Notes under the pieces: generated by a model | What the model saw: only the letters and a program-made list of their open reading frames with translations | What the model was told of the DNA's origin: nothing | Databases searched by the model: none | Program-made: the position numbers and the translations under genes | Shown here: positions 59,097-64,000 of the stretch, in pieces | How the letters are laid out: each line of letters starts with the position of its first letter | Numbering within the stretch: the first letter of the stretch is position 1 | Assembly: GCF_007827815.1 (NCBI RefSeq) | Contig: NZ_VITH01000017.1 | Location: forward strand, 1-64,000 | Direction: 5' to 3' | Source: Azospirillum brasilense | GTDB taxonomy: Bacteria > Pseudomonadota > Alphaproteobacteria > Azospirillales > Azospirillaceae | Length of the DNA: 64,000 bases

Positions 59097-59242
59097 CGGC
59101 GGCCCGCAGGGTCCTGAGCCTCAGGCGGCACTGATGCCGGGATTGCGGCCCATGTCCTGGACCGCCGTGGCCACCACCGCACCGACCGGCGCGCCGGAAT
59201 TCCTGCTGCGCAGCGGCAGCGAGACTCCGGCGCGGCCGGGAA

Positions 59243-60220
59243 TCAGCGTTTCCCCTTACCGGGCAGGCGGTGCAGCAGTTCACCCACGATGCCGCGGCGG
59301 AACAGCAGCACGCAGACGACGAAGATCGCGCCGATCACCACCGGCACCGGCAGGCTGGTCGAGGCGAGATAGCTTTCCAGCGTCACCACCAGCGCCGCCC
59401 CCACCACCGGGCCGAGCAGCGTGCCCATGCCGCCGAGCAGCGTCATCAGCACCACCTCGCCCGACATCTGCCACGTCACGTCGGTCAGCGAGGCGAGTTG
59501 GAAGACCAGCGCCTTGGTTCCGCCGGCCAGCCCGGCCAGCGCCGCCGACAGCACGAAGGCCAGCAGCTTGTAACGGTCGGTGCGGTAGCCCAGCGACACG
59601 GCGCGCGGCTCGTTCTCGCGGATCGCCTTCAGCACCTGACCGAAGGGCGAGTGGACCGTGCGCCAGATCAGGGCGAAGCCGCCGAGGAAGATCGCCAGCA
59701 CGACGTAGTACATGGTCAGCGGCCGGCTGAGGTCGAACAGCCCGAACAGATGCCCGCGCGGCACCGCCTGGATGCCGTCCTCGCCATGGGTGAAGGGCAG
59801 TTGCAGGGCCAGGAAGAAGATCATCTGGCTCAGCGCCAGGGTGATCATGGCGAAGTAGATGCCCTGCCGGCGGATGGCGAGCAGGCCGAAGACCAGCCCC
59901 ATCGCCCCGGCGGCCGCGGTGGCGGCGAGCAGCCCGGCCTCGGGCGTCCAGCCCCATTCCTTGACCGCGTGGGCGGCGACGTAGGCCGCCCCGCCGAAGA
60001 AGGCGGCATGGCCGAAGCTCAGCAGACCGGCGAAGCCGATCAGCAGGTTGAAGGCGCAGGCGAACAGCGCGAAGCACAGCACCTTCATCAGGAAGACCGG
60101 GTACAGGGCGTAGGGCGCCAGGACTGCCAGAAGCAGCAGGGCCCCGGTCAGCAGGACCTTCGGGGAACCGCCGCGCAGGGCGAGACCTTCGTGCAGCGTG
60201 TCCCTGGTTTGCAGGCTCAT
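59243..60220 (-). CDS. livM: Branched-chain amino acid-type ABC permease LivM
   Basis: The 325-residue inner-membrane protein has eight or more helices and the LivM marks FNLLIGFAGLLSFGHAAFFG, MALSQM-like segment ITLALSQMIFFLALQ, and RAVSLGYRTDRYKLLAFVLS followed by AALAGLAGGTKAL. It pairs with LivH as the translocation channel. It lies 3 bases after livH and is the last gene of the transporter operon. Fragmentary open sequence follows it to 59121. Confidence 0.9.
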   Translation of the reverse strand: MSLQTRDTLHEGLALRGGSPKVLLTGALLLLAVLAPYALYPVFLMKVLCFALFACAFNLLIGFAGLLSFGHAAFFGGAAYVAAHAVKEWGWTPEAGLLAATAAAGAMGLVFGLLAIRRQGIYFAMITLALSQMIFFLALQLPFTHGEDGIQAVPRGHLFGLFDLSRPLTMYYVVLAIFLGGFALIWRTVHSPFGQVLKAIRENEPRAVSLGYRTDRYKLLAFVLSAALAGLAGGTKALVFQLASLTDVTWQMSGEVVLMTLLGGMGTLLGPVVGAALVVTLESYLASTSLPVPVVIGAIFVVCVLLFRRGIVGELLHRLPGKGKR

Positions 60221-60223
60221 GGC

Positions 60224-61111
60224 TTATCTCTCCCGCCCGAACAGGCCGGCGGGCTTGACCATCAGCACCACAGCCATGATGACGAAGACGACGATGTTGG
60301 AGGCTTCCGGGTAGAAGACCTTGGTCAGGCCCTCCAGCAAACCCAGCCCCAGGCCGGTGACGATGGCGCCGAGGATCGAACCCATGCCGCCGATCACCAC
60401 CACCGCGAAGACGACGATGATGAGGTTTGAGCCCATCATCGGCGAGACCTGATAGATCGGTGCGGCCAGCACCCCGGCCAGCCCGGCCAGCGCCACCCCG
60501 AAGCCGTAGGTCAGCGACACCATCACCGGCACGTTGATGCCGAAGGCCTGGACCAGGGTCGGGTTCTCGGTGGCCGCCCGCAGATAGGCGCCCAGCTTCG
60601 TCCGCTCGATGGCGAACCACGTGCCCAGGCAGACCAGCAGCGAGGCCGCCACCACCCAGCCGCGGTAGGTCGGCAGATACATGAAGCCGAGGTTGGTCCC
60701 GCCCTTCAGCAGGTCCGGGATCGGGTAGGGCTGGCCCGACACGCCGTAGTGATGGCGGAAGGCGCCCTCGAAGATCAGCGCGAGGCCGAAGGTCAGCAGC
60801 AGGCCGTAGAGATGGTCGACCTTGTAGAGCCGGCGCAGCAGCGTGCGCTCCAGCGCCAGCCCGACCAGCCCGACCACCAGCGGCGCCAGAATCAGTGCCC
60901 CCCAGTAGCCGACACCGGCGTAGGTCAGCAGAAGCCACGCCACGAAGGCGCCGACCATGTAGAGGGCGCCGTGCGCCATGTTGACGACGTTGAGCATGCC
61001 GAAGATCACGGCCAGCCCGAGGCTGAGCAGCGCGTAGAAGGAGCCGTTGATCAGGCCGAGCAGAAGCTGGCCGAACAGGGCCTGCGGCGGAATGCCGAGC
61101 AGTTGGGACAT
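60224..61111 (-). CDS. livH: Branched-chain amino acid-type ABC permease LivH
   Basis: The 295-residue permease has the LivH signatures LLGLINGSFYALLSLGLAVI, FGMLNVVNMAHGALYMVGAF, RAATENPTLVQAFGINV and GFGVALAGLAGVLAAPIYQV, then VIGGMGSILGAIVTGLGLGL. Eight hydrophobic helices. It forms a heterodimer with LivM and is driven by LivF and LivG. The substrate may be branched-chain amino acids or related small molecules; sequence alone does not decide. Confidence 0.92.
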   Translation of the reverse strand: MSQLLGIPPQALFGQLLLGLINGSFYALLSLGLAVIFGMLNVVNMAHGALYMVGAFVAWLLLTYAGVGYWGALILAPLVVGLVGLALERTLLRRLYKVDHLYGLLLTFGLALIFEGAFRHHYGVSGQPYPIPDLLKGGTNLGFMYLPTYRGWVVAASLLVCLGTWFAIERTKLGAYLRAATENPTLVQAFGINVPVMVSLTYGFGVALAGLAGVLAAPIYQVSPMMGSNLIIVVFAVVVIGGMGSILGAIVTGLGLGLLEGLTKVFYPEASNIVVFVIMAVVLMVKPAGLFGRER

Positions 61112-61129
61112 CGGGCGTTCTTCTCCCGC

Positions 61130-61867
61130 TCACACGCCGAGATAGGTGTGGAGCTTGTCCATATTGGCGTGGAGCTGGTCGTTGGGGATCATGTCCACCA
61201 CATGCCCCTCCTCCATCACGTAGTGACGGTCGGCGATGGTGGCGGCGAAGCGGAAGTTCTGCTCGACCAGCAGGATGGTGAAGCCGCGCTGCTTCAGCGC
61301 CCGCACCGCCACGCCGATCTGCTCGATGATGACGGGGGCGAGTCCCTCGGTCGGCTCGTCCAGCAGGATCAGGCCGGCGCCGGTGCGCAGGATGCGGCCG
61401 ATCGCCAGCATCTGCTGCTCGCCGCCGGACAGGCGCGTGCCTTGCGTCGCCCCACGGCCCTTCAGGTTGGGGAACAGCGCGTGGATCTGCGGGACCGTCA
61501 TCCCGCCCTCCTTCACCACCGGCGGCAGCGCCAGATTCTCGTCCACGCTGAGCGAGGAGAAAATCCCGCGCTCCTCCGGCACGTAGCCGATGCCGAGGCG
61601 GGGAATCTTGTGCGGCGCCATACCGATCAGCTCCTGGCCCTGGAAGCGGATGGAGCCGGTGCGCTTGCCCATGATCCCCATGATGGCGCGCATGGTGGAG
61701 GTCTTGCCGGCGCCGTTGCGGCCGAGCAGCGTCACCACCTCGCCCTGCCGCACCGCGATGTCGACGCCGTGCAGCACATGGCTTTCGCCGTAGAAGCCGT
61801 GCAGGTCGGCGATGTCGAGCATCGCCGTCCCGGTCCGGGCGGTCGTTGCGCGCATCCCCTCAGGCAT
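61130..61867 (-). CDS. livF: ABC transporter ATPase LivF
   Basis: The 245-residue ATPase shows VTLLGRNGAGKTSTMRAIMG (Walker A), GYVPEERGIFSSLSVDENL, TRLSGGEQQMLAIGRILRTG (signature) and GLILLDEPTEGLAPVIIEQI (Walker B). The short length and the EERGIF motif distinguish LivF from LivG. The ATG at 61867 overlaps the end of livG by 8 bases; a Met 15 codons on is a possible alternative start. Confidence 0.93.
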   Translation of the reverse strand: MPEGMRATTARTGTAMLDIADLHGFYGESHVLHGVDIAVRQGEVVTLLGRNGAGKTSTMRAIMGIMGKRTGSIRFQGQELIGMAPHKIPRLGIGYVPEERGIFSSLSVDENLALPPVVKEGGMTVPQIHALFPNLKGRGATQGTRLSGGEQQMLAIGRILRTGAGLILLDEPTEGLAPVIIEQIGVAVRALKQRGFTILLVEQNFRFAATIADRHYVMEEGHVVDMIPNDQLHANMDKLHTYLGV

Positions 61868-62639
61868 GTCCGGTCCCCATGTAGGCTTCCATGACCTGCG
61901 GGTTGCGCGAGACGGCCTCGTACGGCCCTTCCGCCAGGATTTCGCCGCGGCGGAGCACCGTGATGGTGTCCGACAGGTGGGCGACGACCGACAGGTTGTG
62001 CTCCACCATCAGGATGGTGCGGTCGGCGGAAACGCGCTTGATGAGGGCGGCGGTGCCCTCGATGTCCTCGTGGCCCATGCCGGCCAGCGGCTCGTCAAGC
62101 AGCATCACCTCCGGGTCGAGTGCGAGCGTGGTGGCGATCTCCAGCGCGCGCTTGCGCCCGTAGGGCAGCTCGGCGGCCAGATGGTCGGCCCACGGGGTGA
62201 GGTTCACCGCCTCGATCAGCTCCAGCGCGCGGCCCCGCAGGTCGCGCAGCGTCTCCTCGGACTTCCAGAAATGGAAGCTGGTGCCGAGCGGGCGCTGCAA
62301 CGCGACGCGGACATTCTCCAGCACGCTGAGGTGCGGGAAGACCGCGGAGATCTGGAAGGAGCGGACCATGCCGAGCAGCGCCACGTCGGCGGGCTTCATG
62401 GCGGTGATGTCTCGTCCCTTGTAGAGAATCCGGCCGCGCGTCGGTGTCAGGAACTTGGTCAGCAGGTTGAAGACCGTGCTCTTGCCCGCCCCGTTCGGGC
62501 CGATCAGCGCGTGGATGGTGCCGCGGCGGACCTGGAGGTTCACCTCCTTCACCGCGACGAAGCCCTTGAACTCCATCGTCAGGCCACGCGCTTCCAGAAT
62601 GATGTCGCCGGTGTGCCCGGTCATGTGTCCGGTGGTCAT
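61860..62639 (-). CDS. livG: ABC transporter ATPase LivG
   Basis: The 259-residue ATPase has ALIGPNGAGKSTVFNLLTKF (Walker A), GMVRSFQISAVFPHLSVLEN (Q loop region), LPYGRKRALEIATTLALDPE (signature variant typical of LivG) and VMLLDEPLAGMGHEDI (Walker B). It lies 115 bases after the substrate-binding protein gene, with a GC-rich spacer that can form hairpins, which may lower expression relative to the binding protein. Confidence 0.93.
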   Translation of the reverse strand: MTTGHMTGHTGDIILEARGLTMEFKGFVAVKEVNLQVRRGTIHALIGPNGAGKSTVFNLLTKFLTPTRGRILYKGRDITAMKPADVALLGMVRSFQISAVFPHLSVLENVRVALQRPLGTSFHFWKSEETLRDLRGRALELIEAVNLTPWADHLAAELPYGRKRALEIATTLALDPEVMLLDEPLAGMGHEDIEGTAALIKRVSADRTILMVEHNLSVVAHLSDTITVLRRGEILAEGPYEAVSRNPQVMEAYMGTGHA

Positions 62640-62754
62640 GTCTGTCCTTTCCCGGTGATGAGCCGGCCTCGCGCCGTTCGCGCAAGGGGCGCGACGCCGC
62701 CGGTGCCGCGTCGCCGCGTCGCCGAAGCGCCGCGCCCCGACGGCGTGTTTCGCC

Positions 62755-63984
62755 TTACATCTTCTTGACGAGCGGGCAGTCGCTTTCGGACAGCGGCCGG
62801 AAGGCGCGTTCGGCGGGAACGCTGCGGACCAGCTTGTAATAGTCCCAGGGCGCCTTGGACTCCGCGGGGGTCTTCACCTGGAACAGATGCATGTCGCGCA
62901 GCACCCGGCCGTCCTCGCGCACCGAGCCGTTCTTCGTCATGAAGTCGTTCACCGGGGTCGCCTTCATCGTCTTCATGACGTCGGGGGCGGCGTCCGTCCC
63001 GGCGGCCTTGATCGCCTTCAGGTAATGGCTGACCGCGCCGTAGACGCCAGCCTGATAGAAGGTCGGCATCGCCTTGCGCTTCTCGAAGAAGCGCTTGGAG
63101 AAGGCGCGCGTCCCGTCGTCCATGTCCCAGTAGAAGGGGGTGGTCAGCATGATGTCCTGGGTCGCCGGCAGGCCCAGCGCATGGACCTCGCTGATGGCGA
63201 GCAGCAACGCCACGATGTTCTTGCCCGACTGGCCGAGCCCGAACTCCGCCGCCTGCTTGATCGCGTTCTGGGTGTCGGCCCCGGCGGTGGCGAGCGCCAC
63301 GACCTTCGCCGGCGACGCCTGGGCCTGGAGCAGGAAGGACGAGAAGTCGGCGTTGTTGGCCGGCACGCGGACGCTGCCCAGCACCTTGCCCTTCTGGCTT
63401 TCGACGACGGCGCCGGTGTCACGCTCCAGCGCATGGCCGAAGGCGTAGTCCGAGGTCAGGAAGTACCAGCTGCTCAGGCCCGAGGCCACCACCGCCTCCG
63501 CCGTCACATGGGCGAGGGCGTAGGTGTCGTAGGTCCAATGCAGCCCGTTCGGTGTGCAGGCCTTGCCGGTCAGGTCCGAACTGGCCGGGGAGGAGAAGAT
63601 GGCGACGCGGTTGGCCTCCTTGGTGATCTGCTGCACGGCCAGCGCCACCGCGGAGTTCGGCACGTCGATGATGGCGTCCACCTGATCGACGTCGTACCAG
63701 CGCCGCGCCGTCGAGGCGCCGATGTCGGCCTTGTTCTGATGGTCGGCGAAGATCAGCTCGACGGGCGTGCCGTTGATGGCGCCGCCGAAATCCTCCACCG
63801 CCATCTGCGCGGCGGCGATCGAGCCCTGTCCGGTGCTGTCGGAGAGCTGGCCCGACAGATCGGTCAGGATGCCGATCTTGATCTTGCCGTCGCTGTAGGC
63901 GGCGCCCTGGGCGTGGGCCGGTGCGGACTGGGCCTGGGCGAGCAGGCAGGCGGCGATGGCCGCCGTCACGGCGTAGCGCTTCAC
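62755..63984 (-). CDS. Periplasmic substrate-binding protein of the Liv-type transporter
   Basis: The 409-residue protein starts at a GTG after GGGAGGAAAT and has a signal peptide (about residues 1-26, ending PAHAQ). The mature protein is a type I periplasmic binding fold: IKIGILTDLSGQLSDSTGQG, ELIFADHQNKADIGASTARR, FSSPASSDLTGKACTPNGLH, WYFLTSDYAFGHALERDTGA. It is the first gene of the operon. Binding-protein relatives accept amino acids, amides, urea or aromatic acids; ligand residues cannot be assigned here, so it is not named livK. Confidence 0.9.
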   Translation of the reverse strand: MKRYAVTAAIAACLLAQAQSAPAHAQGAAYSDGKIKIGILTDLSGQLSDSTGQGSIAAAQMAVEDFGGAINGTPVELIFADHQNKADIGASTARRWYDVDQVDAIIDVPNSAVALAVQQITKEANRVAIFSSPASSDLTGKACTPNGLHWTYDTYALAHVTAEAVVASGLSSWYFLTSDYAFGHALERDTGAVVESQKGKVLGSVRVPANNADFSSFLLQAQASPAKVVALATAGADTQNAIKQAAEFGLGQSGKNIVALLLAISEVHALGLPATQDIMLTTPFYWDMDDGTRAFSKRFFEKRKAMPTFYQAGVYGAVSHYLKAIKAAGTDAAPDVMKTMKATPVNDFMTKNGSVREDGRVLRDMHLFQVKTPAESKAPWDYYKLVRSVPAERAFRPLSESDCPLVKKM

Positions 63985-64000
63985 GATTTCCTCCCAATGA

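Overview
The window is GC-rich alphaproteobacterial DNA, most like Azospirillum or a close Rhodospirillales relative. This rests on the gene families and their order: a petABC cytochrome bc1 operon beside hemF and trmL, the run xseB-ispA-dxs-tlyA, a MoxR/DUF58/DUF4159 operon, abundant HWE-type histidine kinases, and RTX/FG-GAP secreted proteins. Taxonomy is inferred from gene content only; no database search was possible.

Positions 1 to about 18.9 kb are accessory DNA. The left end holds the tail-fibre and lysis end of a prophage: tail protein, gp53-like fibre, DUF4376 protein, small membrane protein and muramidase endolysin. Next come a 1,199-residue RTX/FG-GAP protein and a patchwork of small, partly AT-rich genes. 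These include an exported thioredoxin-fold protein flanked by two copies of one small-gene module, a RanBP2-type zinc-finger micro-protein, a Cys-rich exported protein, a single IS5/IS427-type insertion sequence, a GNAT-like protein, a PAS_5-like protein, a Cro/CI-type regulator with a clear operator, a lipoprotein and several unknowns. The region ends at a tRNA-Gln(UUG) gene with attachment-like repeats beside its 3' end. No integrase lies inside the window, so the other end of the element must be to the left.

From 19 to 44.4 kb the DNA looks like core chromosome: the MoxR operon (minus strand), DUF1285, a Nudix hydrolase, DUF6111, CCA tRNA nucleotidyltransferase, hemF and trmL, petABC, DUF924, a lone receiver domain, DUF423, a BigR-like ArsR regulator divergent from a TusA-like protein, a class II histone-deacetylase-like hydrolase, xseB-ispA-dxs for isoprenoid precursors, an HWE kinase, tlyA and an ABC exporter. 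Two families of long perfect inverted repeats sit between genes here; one overlaps the 3' end of the CCA gene.

From 44.4 to 64 kb there is an unusual intergenic stretch with RNA-like folding, an EcsC protein whose last codons form a 23-bp near-perfect hairpin, and a complete acoR-acoXABC acetoin catabolism locus with a recognisable sigma-54 promoter and two upstream repeats. Small DUF4167-like and hypothetical genes follow, then an SDR/NTF2 pair divergent from an HxlR regulator, a three-gene phosphorelay (CHASE3 kinase, Rcp1-type receiver, receiver-HWE kinase), and a branched-chain-amino-acid-type ABC importer (livM-livH-livF-livG-substrate-binding protein) reaching the right edge.
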